Assembly: GCA_002348535.1 (NCBI GenBank) | Contig: DEBL01000124.1 | Span: 1-14,689, forward strand | From: Deltaproteobacteria bacterium UBA2957 | GTDB lineage: Bacteria; Myxococcota_A; UBA796 | Length of the DNA stretch: 14,689 nucleotides | Direction: 5' to 3' | Notes under the pieces: generated by a model | Database searches by the model: none | What the model was told of the DNA's origin: nothing | Seen by the model: only the letters and a program-made list of their open reading frames with translations | Part shown: in pieces, positions 5,276 through 12,267 of the stretch | Numbering within the stretch: position 1 is the first letter of the stretch | Layout of the letters: every line of letters starts with the position of its first letter | Position numbers and translations under genes: made by a program

Positions 5276-8002
5276 ATGGAAATCAGCACCAAAAGTACAA
5301 AGCAGCAAGCAGTAAACGTAGACGACACGACGGGCCTCACGTGGACCCAGAAGTTCTGTCCAACCGGCACCGATGTGTGGGAGACCACGACTTGGGAGAA
5401 GCGTAACGCTTCAATCGGAGACGCCAGTGGCAACATGGTTTTTGAACAAAACAACATCGACGTACCCACCGCGTGGAGCGTCACCGCCACAAATGTCGTT
5501 GTATCCAAATACTTCCGCGGCCACGTCGGAACCGACGAGCGCGAGACAAGCATTCGTCAACTCATTCACCGCGTGACCGACACAATCGCAACTTGGGGAC
5601 TCAAAGACGGCTACTTCGATTCCGCCGAGTCCGCGAATGCATTCCGGAACGACCTCACATGGCTCTGCCTCCACCAGCACATGGCGTTCAACAGCCCTGT
5701 TTGGTTCAATGTTGGCGTCGAAGAACGACCCCAATGTTCAGCCTGTTTCATCAACTCTGTTGACGACTCCATGGAGAGCATCCTCGGGTTGGCAAAGACC
5801 GAGGGCATGTTGTTCAAGTGGGGTTCTGGCGCCGGCACGAACCTCTCTCCGATTCGGTCGTCCAAGGAACTCCTTCGCGGCGGCGGTGAGGCTTCCGGCC
5901 CCGTCAGCTTCATGCGCGGGTTCGACGCCTTCGCGGGCGTGATCAAGAGCGGTGGCAAGACCCGTCGCGCTGCAAAGATGGTCATCCTCGATGTCGACCA
6001 CCCCGATATTGTCGAGTTCGTGAACTGCAAAGTCGAAGAGGAAAAGAAAGCTTGGGCTCTGATTGATGCCGGATACGATGGCGGATTCAATGTGCCCGGA
6101 GGCGCATACGACTCCGTATTCTTCCAAAACTCCAACAACTCAGTACGCGTCACCGATGCGTACATGAAGGCAGTCGAGGAGGGCACCGAATGGCAAACGC
6201 GAGCCGTCACCAACGGTGAGGTCGTCGAGTCCATCGATGCCCGTGACCTGATGAACCAGATTGCGCAGGCCGCTTGGGACTGCGGAGACCCCGGGCTCCA
6301 GTTCGACACCACTGTGAACGACTGGCACCCGTGCATCAACACAGACCGGATCTACGCATCCAACCCATGCTCTGAGTACATGTTCTTGGACAACTCGGCC
6401 TGCAACTTGGCGAGCCTCAACTTGATGAAGTTCCGCAACGATGACGGCGAGTTCGAAACAGACCGGTTCCAATCCGCAGTTCGTACCGCGATCACCGCGC
6501 AAGAGATCTTGGTCGACCGCGCATCGTATCCGACGCCATCGATTGAGCAGAACTCCATCGACTACCGACCTCTCGGTCTCGGATTCGCCAACTTGGGCGC
6601 CCTGCTGATGTCGAAGGGACTCCCCTATGACTCCGACGAAGGTCGCAACTACGCCGGCGCGATCACAGCCATCATGCACGGTGAGGCATACTCACAGTCG
6701 GCTCGCATCGCCGAGCTGCGTGGTGCCTTCGCAGGCTATCAGCGGAACCAGAAGCCGATGCTCCGAGTCATCGGAAAGCACCGCAAGGCCGCCAAGACGA
6801 TCGCCAAGAACGGTGTACCCAAAACAATGCTCACCACGGCGAAGAAGATCTGGGACGAATGCTACGCCTTGGGCCAAAAGCATGGGTACCGTAATGGACA
6901 GGTCACCGTGTTGGCACCCACCGGAACCATCGGCTTTATGATGGACTGCGACACCACCGGCGTAGAGCCCGACATCGCTCTCATCAAGTACAAGAAGTTG
7001 GTCGGCGGCGGCATGCTGAAAATCGTAAACCAGACCGTCCCGCTTGCGCTGAACGAGCTGGGCTACAGCCCGACCGAGCAAGCGGCCATTGGTGCGTACT
7101 TGGAGACACACGAGACGATTGAGGGTGCTCCTTTCCTCAAGGACGAACACCTGCCCATTTTCGACTGTGCGTTCAAGCCGCGGAACGGCGTCCGAACAAT
7201 CGAGCCCATGGGCCACGTGAAGATGATGGGTGCATGTCAGCCATTCCTTTCGGGTGCCATCTCGAAGACTGTGAACATGCCCAAGGACTCCACAGTTCAA
7301 GACATCGCCGACATCTACATGGAGTCATGGCGTCTCGGGCTCAAGGCCGTTGCGGTGTACCGCGACGGGTGCAAACGCACGCAGCCGCTAAACACAAGCC
7401 TTGATACCGATGCCACCGAGACGGCGGAGAACACTAAGGTCGAGTACAAGCCCGTCCGCCGGAAGCTTCCTGTCGAGCGTGCAGCCATTACTCACAAGTT
7501 CTCGGTTGCGGGTCACGAAGGCTACATCACAGTCGGTCAGTATGAAGACGGCAGCCCAGGCGAAATCTTCTTGGTCATGGCAAAGGAAGGGTCTGTTGTC
7601 TCAGGTTTGATGGATGCATTTGCAACATCCGTAAGCTTGGCACTTCAGTACGGTGTTCCGCTTGATGCTCTATCGAACAAGTTTATGCACATGCGGTTCG
7701 AGCCTTCCGGATTCACTGGAAACCCAGAAATCCCGATTGCCAAATCCATAATGGACTACATCTTCCGCTGGATGGACCTTCGATTCGGAGAGAAAGCCGA
7801 AGTCGCGACCAACGAGGTCGAGGCAGTCGTGGAGCCTGAAAACGCCGCCAGCGCATTGGATGATGACAGTGTGAGCCGTGAAGAGACCGTCTTCACAACT
7901 CAAGCTGACGCTCCACCCTGTACCGCATGTGGGTCCATCATGGTTCGCTCGGGTGCTTGCTACAAGTGCTTTAACTGCGGGTCAACGAGCGGCTGCTCGT
8001 AA
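5276..8002 (+). CDS. nrdJ: Adenosylcobalamin-dependent (class II) ribonucleoside-diphosphate reductase
   Basis: This 908-residue enzyme reduces ribonucleotides to deoxyribonucleotides in the cytoplasm using B12 to make the radical, independent of oxygen. NPCSE at 363-367 carries the thiyl-radical Cys365 flanked by Asn363 and Glu367. The redox pair is likely C157 (QCSACF) and C376 (DNSACNL). APTGTIGFMMDCDTTGVEPD begins at 547. A TSCPD domain spans about 727-835. The tail holds CTACG (882) and CYKCFNCGSTSGCS (895-908), which includes the thioredoxin-like shuttle cysteines. I see no N-terminal ATP-cone. Start 5276 is chosen because the family similarity begins soon after (GLTWTQKFCPTG...). The frame stays open to 5171, but the extra 35 residues are low-complexity Cys/Pro-rich. 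The ribosome site is poor (AGAA). Two NrdR boxes upstream support dATP-linked repression. The gene appears monocistronic. Confidence 0.97.
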   Translation: MEISTKSTKQQAVNVDDTTGLTWTQKFCPTGTDVWETTTWEKRNASIGDASGNMVFEQNNIDVPTAWSVTATNVVVSKYFRGHVGTDERETSIRQLIHRVTDTIATWGLKDGYFDSAESANAFRNDLTWLCLHQHMAFNSPVWFNVGVEERPQCSACFINSVDDSMESILGLAKTEGMLFKWGSGAGTNLSPIRSSKELLRGGGEASGPVSFMRGFDAFAGVIKSGGKTRRAAKMVILDVDHPDIVEFVNCKVEEEKKAWALIDAGYDGGFNVPGGAYDSVFFQNSNNSVRVTDAYMKAVEEGTEWQTRAVTNGEVVESIDARDLMNQIAQAAWDCGDPGLQFDTTVNDWHPCINTDRIYASNPCSEYMFLDNSACNLASLNLMKFRNDDGEFETDRFQSAVRTAITAQEILVDRASYPTPSIEQNSIDYRPLGLGFANLGALLMSKGLPYDSDEGRNYAGAITAIMHGEAYSQSARIAELRGAFAGYQRNQKPMLRVIGKHRKAAKTIAKNGVPKTMLTTAKKIWDECYALGQKHGYRNGQVTVLAPTGTIGFMMDCDTTGVEPDIALIKYKKLVGGGMLKIVNQTVPLALNELGYSPTEQAAIGAYLETHETIEGAPFLKDEHLPIFDCAFKPRNGVRTIEPMGHVKMMGACQPFLSGAISKTVNMPKDSTVQDIADIYMESWRLGLKAVAVYRDGCKRTQPLNTSLDTDATETAENTKVEYKPVRRKLPVERAAITHKFSVAGHEGYITVGQYEDGSPGEIFLVMAKEGSVVSGLMDAFATSVSLALQYGVPLDALSNKFMHMRFEPSGFTGNPEIPIAKSIMDYIFRWMDLRFGEKAEVATNEVEAVVEPENAASALDDDSVSREETVFTTQADAPPCTACGSIMVRSGACYKCFNCGSTSGCS

Positions 8003-8014
8003 GCATTGCTGCAC

Positions 8015-8036
8015 GACGGGGCCGATCGGCCCCGTC
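8015..8036 (+). terminator. 22-bp perfect palindrome after nrdJ (terminator-like)
   Basis: GACGGGGCCGATCGGCCCCGTC is a perfect palindrome beginning 12 bases after the nrdJ stop. It would form a nine-base, GC-rich stem with loop GATC. No T tract follows, so termination would be atypical; it could protect the 3' end instead. Confidence 0.6.
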
Positions 8037-8107
8037 AACAACTCCGCAGGGCGGCATGTGTTGCCCTAAAAACGACAACTTCCACATCTCTGCCAGCGCC
8101 CAAGCTC

Positions 8108-8143
8108 GGGGTGTACATTTTATACCCCGGGCGGGTCCCGCCC
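8108..8143. terminator. Two adjacent hairpins between convergent nrdJ and btpA
   Basis: GGGGTGTA (8108-8115) pairs with TATACCCC (8121-8128) around loop CATTT. GGGCGGG (8129-8135) faces CCCGCCC (8137-8143) across one base. On the minus strand they come 22 bases after the btpA stop. Neither has a clear T tract in either direction, so they are probable but unproven transcription ends or mRNA-stabilising structures. Confidence 0.45.
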
Positions 8144-8164
8144 CCTTGCTGAGCCGGTGGTAAC

Positions 8165-8953
8165 TCAGGACCGCGACGCTTCTACAATGGTGCGTACGCG
8201 GTCCTCGTCAATTGGGGCCTGAATGATGCCGTCGCGGTGGAGATAGGTTCCTACGATTACTCCATTCGCGTATGGGCGAAACGATTGGACGGTCTTCGGT
8301 GTCACTCCACTCCCGACCCATACTTCGGCCTCAGGCACAGCTTGCCGTACCGATACAACGTCGCCGATATCTGTCTCCGCCCCGGTTCCATCGCCGGTGA
8401 CGATGACACCATCCGCACCACCGCGGCCAAGACTGTCAAGGGCAGCCCGTCCAAGGTTTGTTTCTCCCGCGGGCACCGCGTGTTTCACACAGATATCAGC
8501 CATAATCCGTACAGGGTGTCCCAATGCTCTCCGGTAACGAAGGACGTCGGCAGCCCTGCCTTCAATCAGTCCTTGGTCAGTCCACGCCGACCCGCATAGG
8601 ACATTGATTCGGACAAACCTCGCATTACACGAAGCCGCTACGGCCACTGCGGCACCACCGTCGTTTCTCAAGACGTTGATCCCCAACTCCAACTCACCGC
8701 AAAACCGGTCGTTTATTGCGGAGGCGATAACAGCCATCATGGCGGAAACATGAGGGTCAACTCGGTCCTTTCGAAACGGAGCATCTCCAAAATTTTCGAT
8801 GATGCACCGACCGATTCCACCCGCAACCAACGCTTCTGCATCGCGTAGCGCATGGTCGCGTACGGCAGAAAAAGACATCTTCGAACGCGGGGCGCTCGGC
8901 AATGGTGGGAGGTGAACCACCCCGATTAGACTAAGGTCGCTGTGCTTATCCAT
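8165..8953 (-). CDS. btpA: BtpA family TIM-barrel protein
   Basis: This 262-residue protein shows the BtpA/SgcQ family pattern along its length: LIGVVHLPPLPSAP near the start, then GRCIIENFGDAPF, ELGINVLRNDGGAAVA, ARFVRINVLCGSAWTDQGLIEGRA, RIMADICVKHA, and GVIVTGDGTGAETD followed by VWVGSGVT. The family is named for cyanobacterial BtpA, which stabilises photosystem I proteins. Most members are in non-photosynthetic organisms, where the function is unknown; a phosphate-binding TIM barrel is the likely fold. The ATG at 8953 overlaps the end of the upstream gene by eight bases (ATGGATAA), so the two are translationally coupled. The frame is open upstream to 9313, but that part shadows the neighbouring gene and lacks family similarity. 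A role in photosynthesis is not implied. Confidence 0.9.
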   Translation of the reverse strand: MDKHSDLSLIGVVHLPPLPSAPRSKMSFSAVRDHALRDAEALVAGGIGRCIIENFGDAPFRKDRVDPHVSAMMAVIASAINDRFCGELELGINVLRNDGGAAVAVAASCNARFVRINVLCGSAWTDQGLIEGRAADVLRYRRALGHPVRIMADICVKHAVPAGETNLGRAALDSLGRGGADGVIVTGDGTGAETDIGDVVSVRQAVPEAEVWVGSGVTPKTVQSFRPYANGVIVGTYLHRDGIIQAPIDEDRVRTIVEASRS

Positions 8954-9707
8954 CGTTTGATGCGCTATCCCCAAACAGAGACAGTTGCACCATTGCACCA
9001 TTTGCGGCGACTCGCGCCCGGTGAGTGACCCCACGTCGACTGCCCCGTACAACTTGCCGCCCTGCTGGACCCCGAGCCTCTCCCGGCCGAACCCCGTCGC
9101 TGATTCGACGCCAAGGCCCTTCCAGCACAACACCAAACCCGCTTCTTGGCTCAAGGACCGGTCGAATCTCGAACCGGAGTCGTGCTGCCTTCGTGTGTTC
9201 CAGCAGTCTCTCAGCCGCCGCTTGGTCCCGAGCCGCAGACACCGCGATTGCAACCCCAGATACCTCTGGAGCCACCGCGGCGCGACGGCAGAGAGCGTCA
9301 ACATCGGCAGCACTCATCCACCCCGAGGTGTATGTTTTGCGCGCCTTGGTCAACGCGGCAAGGTCGGAGGCTTCGATGCGTACCGCTACGAACCAGCGGC
9401 CTGGGCCAATGCCACCGCGTTCAAGGTCGCGGTCAACCGCCTCGATCGACCCAGTGGCGGACCATCGGAGCGGCGATGCTGGCGCCCCCGATGGTTCAGC
9501 AACAAGTTGCCCATTGCTCCGCCTCCCGATCATGGGGTTGCCCCATCCGGTTGGCTCGAGAACCAACAGGCCATCTTGACGGTCCACATTGATCACCAAC
9601 CGGTCACCAACCCGAAGAAGTAGAGATGCCGCTTGGCCCCAGTGGGTCACGGTAACCTTGCCGTCAGCTGTCTTTGCGAGTCTTGGAATTCGAAACATAT
9701 CAGTCAT
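8946..9707 (-). CDS. Uncharacterised protein with C-terminal sliding-clamp-binding motif (QLSLF)
   Basis: I do not recognise this 253-residue protein. It starts MTDMFRIPRLAKTADGKV and has a beta-rich N-terminal third (VTHWGQAASLLLRVGDRLVINV). The alpha/beta middle contains RWFVAVRIEASDLAAL, then a helix with DVDALCRRAAVAPEVSGVAIAVSAARD. A basic Gly/Arg-rich tail spans about 205-238. It ends VQLSLFGDSASNDG: Q241-F245 is the canonical bacterial beta-clamp-binding pentapeptide, placed as usual on a flexible tail. There is no signal peptide or membrane segment, so it should be cytoplasmic. AGGGG stands nine bases before the ATG at 9707; the Met at residue 4 is an alternative start. The gene overlaps btpA by eight bases. 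A long plus-strand frame (8985-9623) over it is taken as a shadow, because the minus-strand pair has an ordered overlap and a ribosome site. Confidence 0.72.
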   Translation of the reverse strand: MTDMFRIPRLAKTADGKVTVTHWGQAASLLLRVGDRLVINVDRQDGLLVLEPTGWGNPMIGRRSNGQLVAEPSGAPASPLRWSATGSIEAVDRDLERGGIGPGRWFVAVRIEASDLAALTKARKTYTSGWMSAADVDALCRRAAVAPEVSGVAIAVSAARDQAAAERLLEHTKAARLRFEIRPVLEPRSGFGVVLEGPWRRISDGVRPGEARGPAGRQVVRGSRRGVTHRARVAANGAMVQLSLFGDSASNDG

Positions 9708-9735
9708 CTCGGGGCACCCCTGAACATCTAAACAG

Positions 9736-9778
9736 ATTGTACCCTTATTTTACTCGTCAAGCTGGACATTTTTTGTCC
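9736..9778. promoter_or_regulatory. AT-rich divergent control region with inverted repeat GGACA-TTTTT-TGTCC
   Basis: GGACA (9764-9768) and TGTCC (9774-9778) form a perfect inverted repeat with a T5 centre in the 216-bp gap between the 253-aa gene and nhaA. On the minus strand there are -10-like hexamers TAAAAT (9752-9747) and TACAAT (9741-9736), and TTGACG (9760-9755). However, no pair has normal 16-18 base spacing: TTGACG to TACAAT is only 13. The repeat may be an operator for the minus-strand operon. Confidence 0.4.
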
Positions 9779-9923
9779 GTTTTTTAAGCCGTACTCCATC
9801 TGTATGGCTCAACACCGCGCCAGAGGTCGAGCCGAACCCAGACAATGGACAACCTCAAGCCAAAAAACATCCGTCTTGCGGTATGCTCTCGCATCTCAAA
9901 ATATTCTCGCGACGAGGCCCCCG

Positions 9924-11159
9924 ATGTCGAAACTGCACAAGACCATCAACATCCTTCAAGAGTTTTCCCTCCCGTTGATTGCCGGTGTGATCGTGGCGCT
10001 TGTAGTCGCCAATGTGAACCCTGCGCTCTACGAAGAGCTCATCAAATACCCGGTCTACGGGCCACAAGACGGAGCACACCCAATCAATGCGCTCTTCTTG
10101 ATCAACGATGTATTTATGGTCTTTTTCTTCGGAATCGCGGCAAAGGAAATCACCGAGTCGTGTTTGCCGGGAGGCGATCTCAACCCTCCATCCAAGGCAA
10201 TCAACCCCCTCTTGGGAACCATTGGGGGTGTATTGGGACCCGTTGCCGTCTATTTTTTAATGGCACAATTGCTCTACACCGGGAGCGAACTCACGGATGT
10301 GCGGAATGGGTGGGGAATCCCAACTGCAACAGACATCGCGCTCGCATGGCTGGTTGCTCGACTGATATTCGGGAACAAGCATCCTGCCGTCAACTTCTTG
10401 CTGTTGCTGGCTGTGGCCGATGATGCGATTGGCCTCATCATCATCGCGGTCTTTTACGGCAACCCTGAGCTCCCAGCAGCCCCGCAATACCTTCTTTATT
10501 ACACGGTTCCGGGAATGATCATTGCGTACGTGCTCCGACGCAAGAATGTTCAAGCGTGGCTGCCCTACATTCTGTTCGGCGGTACGCTGAGTTGGTTTGG
10601 GTTCATCTCAGCGCACCTTCATCCAGCACTCGCGCTCGTGCCCATCGTTCCGTTCCTGCCGGGCCCCTCCCGCGACACTGGATTGTTCGAACCCGAAGAT
10701 GAAACCGATCAAGAGCACGCGGCTGGGCACCATCATCATGACCACAGCCCGCTCCACAATTTTGAGCACAACCTCAAGCTACCGGTGGACCTCGGCCTGT
10801 TCTTCTTTGCGTTTGCCAATGCCGGGGTTCAGTTTGCCTCCGTCAATGCTGTGACGTGGATTATTCTCGCCTCGTTGATCGTGGGTAAAGTGATTGGAAT
10901 CTCGTTCTTCTCTGGGCTGGGCTCAAAGGTTGGCTTCCCGCTGCCCGAAGGCATGACCATGAGACACCTCGTCGTGGCCGCTACCGTGGCAGGCCTTGGG
11001 TTAACGGTTGCCTTGTTTGTCGCGGGGCAAGCCTTCCCCGATTCATCACCCTACAACGGGCCGGCCAAAATGGGTGCTGTGCTCAGTGCAGGGGCCGCCA
11101 TCGTGGCCATTGTCTTGGCGAAGATACTGGGGATCAAACCGCTCAAAGACGCGGCATAG
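9924..11159 (+). CDS. nhaA: Na+/H+ antiporter NhaA with His-rich loop
   Basis: This 411-residue inner-membrane protein exchanges external protons for internal Na+ or Li+ and controls pH and salt balance. It has many hydrophobic helices and the NhaA key residues: the D166-D167 pair (AVADDAIG), corresponding to E. coli Asp163/Asp164; D137 in GIPTATDIALA, corresponding to Asp133; and K322 in LIVGKVIGISFFS, corresponding to Lys300. Start 9924 has GAGG six bases upstream and gives a normal NhaA N-terminus; the frame is open to 9804. Between the TM8 and TM9 regions is an acidic, His-rich hydrophilic insert of about 35 residues, including H269-H272, D273 and H274, unusual for the family. The next gene follows after nine bases, so they are likely co-transcribed. 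Confidence 0.95.
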   Translation: MSKLHKTINILQEFSLPLIAGVIVALVVANVNPALYEELIKYPVYGPQDGAHPINALFLINDVFMVFFFGIAAKEITESCLPGGDLNPPSKAINPLLGTIGGVLGPVAVYFLMAQLLYTGSELTDVRNGWGIPTATDIALAWLVARLIFGNKHPAVNFLLLLAVADDAIGLIIIAVFYGNPELPAAPQYLLYYTVPGMIIAYVLRRKNVQAWLPYILFGGTLSWFGFISAHLHPALALVPIVPFLPGPSRDTGLFEPEDETDQEHAAGHHHHDHSPLHNFEHNLKLPVDLGLFFFAFANAGVQFASVNAVTWIILASLIVGKVIGISFFSGLGSKVGFPLPEGMTMRHLVVAATVAGLGLTVALFVAGQAFPDSSPYNGPAKMGAVLSAGAAIVAIVLAKILGIKPLKDAA

Positions 11160-11168
11160 GCGACGTCC

Positions 11169-11558
11169 GTGAGGGGCCCTGCACGCACTCACCCGCTGCG
11201 ACTTGGCTTCGTTGTGGGTGGCGTACTCGTATCGGCCTACATGACATGGGCGGCGTGGCGTGGCCCCCCACCGCGTTCGTTCGCACCCACGCCCAAACCA
11301 GTGGACCGGACTGCGACGTCAGAGGAAATCAGCGAAGTCAACCGCGTCGCCGAGGCCATGACCCAGCAGTTCCGCCAGAATCACACTGCTGGAGTCCCAT
11401 TGATCCTTGAGAACCTGCTGACTGGACCCATACCAGACAACCCCCTCGTTGAGGGTGTGGGTACCAGCATGCAATCGTGTGAAGAACAGCCGCAGGCCGC
11501 CGTCGACTGGCTCGTTTGCACAACGACGATGACTGTCAGGGCAGTGATTCCACGCTAA
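11169..11558 (+). CDS. Small membrane-anchored protein of unknown function
   Basis: This 129-residue protein starts at a GTG at 11169, nine bases after the nhaA stop, with TAGG eight bases upstream. A basic N-terminus is followed by one hydrophobic segment at about 11-30 (RLGFVVGGVLVSAYMTWAAW) and a Pro-rich linker. A helical stretch at 50-70 leads into a C-terminal part with LTGPIPDNPLVEGVG and two cysteines, C104 and C117, which could form a disulphide if the domain is periplasmic. The 'IPDNPL...C..C' pattern is faintly like the C-terminal part of some pilin-like proteins, but there is no prepilin cleavage site. Its stop overlaps the stop of the opposite-strand lipoprotein gene by four bases. 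It is probably real, given its spacing to nhaA and its protein-like composition; function unknown. Confidence 0.65.
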   Translation: MRGPARTHPLRLGFVVGGVLVSAYMTWAAWRGPPPRSFAPTPKPVDRTATSEEISEVNRVAEAMTQQFRQNHTAGVPLILENLLTGPIPDNPLVEGVGTSMQSCEEQPQAAVDWLVCTTTMTVRAVIPR

Positions 11559-12211
11559 TAGGGAAACCCATAGAGCCCTTGGAACTTCCAGCGACCCTCT
11601 GTCAACGCAACGCCGTCCGCCACTCCATCGGTTGGTCCCGTGGATGGGGCTTCCGACCCCGCAACGCCAAAAACCCAAACGTCCTCTTGGTTATGCATGG
11701 CGGTGAATACGCTGCGCAACACCATGTCTTCATTGGTGAGCCCCGCTGTGCGGTCACTCATCACGGCCTCGACTTCGGGGTGAAGTGGACCAAGACCCAG
11801 AAACAACTCCACCGGTATGACATCAGGAACCGCAGCACTGGCACACGAAGCTGTGTCCACCGATGCGAGCTGGACGTCCCACCAGATCTGCACATCGGCG
11901 TCGGGAACATCAACCACGCGGCTCGCCGCATCGATCCCGATGCCCTCAGCGCACAGGGTTGAGCCCGATGCGCCCCGAATTTCCACGTCGACAAAGCTAA
12001 GCGCAGACTGAATTTCACCGGCCGCCAACTCGAGTGTCCCCGAGAGCACCCAGTAGGCCGGGTCCTCCCCGTTGTCTTCTCCCGCATCAGCGGGGGCATT
12101 CCCGGTGTCCGCGAACATGGCCCCTTCGGATCCTAGGTCGCCGCCCCCCATTTTTAGACTGCTCTCTGCGCAACCGGTTGCCGCAAGGACAACCCAGAAA
12201 CTACGGTGCAT
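11555..12211 (-). CDS. Predicted lipoprotein of unknown function
   Basis: This 218-residue protein starts at 12211, where GGAG lies six bases upstream; an open extension of 20 codons above it has no signal character. The signal is MHRSFWVVLAATGC with Cys14 as the likely lipidation site. An acidic Gly/Ala/Asp linker (about 20-50, including DTGNAPADAGEDNGED) follows, then a domain rich in short hydrophobic strands (WVLSGTLELAAGE, ALSFVDVEIRGA, VQIWWDVQLASV). It has two further cysteines, C87 and C123, which could pair. The fold looks like a secreted beta-sandwich, but I recognise no family. It lies 56 bases downstream of the TPR gene on the same strand, so the two likely share a transcript. Confidence 0.8.
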   Translation of the reverse strand: MHRSFWVVLAATGCAESSLKMGGGDLGSEGAMFADTGNAPADAGEDNGEDPAYWVLSGTLELAAGEIQSALSFVDVEIRGASGSTLCAEGIGIDAASRVVDVPDADVQIWWDVQLASVDTASCASAAVPDVIPVELFLGLGPLHPEVEAVMSDRTAGLTNEDMVLRSVFTAMHNQEDVWVFGVAGSEAPSTGPTDGVADGVALTEGRWKFQGLYGFPY

Positions 12212-12267
12212 AACAGACTCCCAACCGCATCCATTCAAGGCAAGTGTAGCCGAAGTTGGGCTCACCG

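Noticed and set aside
8985..9623. 212-codon plus-strand frame opposite the 253-aa gene
   Set aside because: The minus-strand gene has a ribosome site, an ordered overlap with btpA and a protein-like composition; the plus frame is Pro/Arg/Ser-rich and lies wholly inside it.
9764..9785. Rho-independent terminator on the plus strand (GGACA hairpin followed by T6)
   Set aside because: The stem is only five pairs and no plus-strand gene ends upstream of it. An operator in a divergent promoter region is more plausible.
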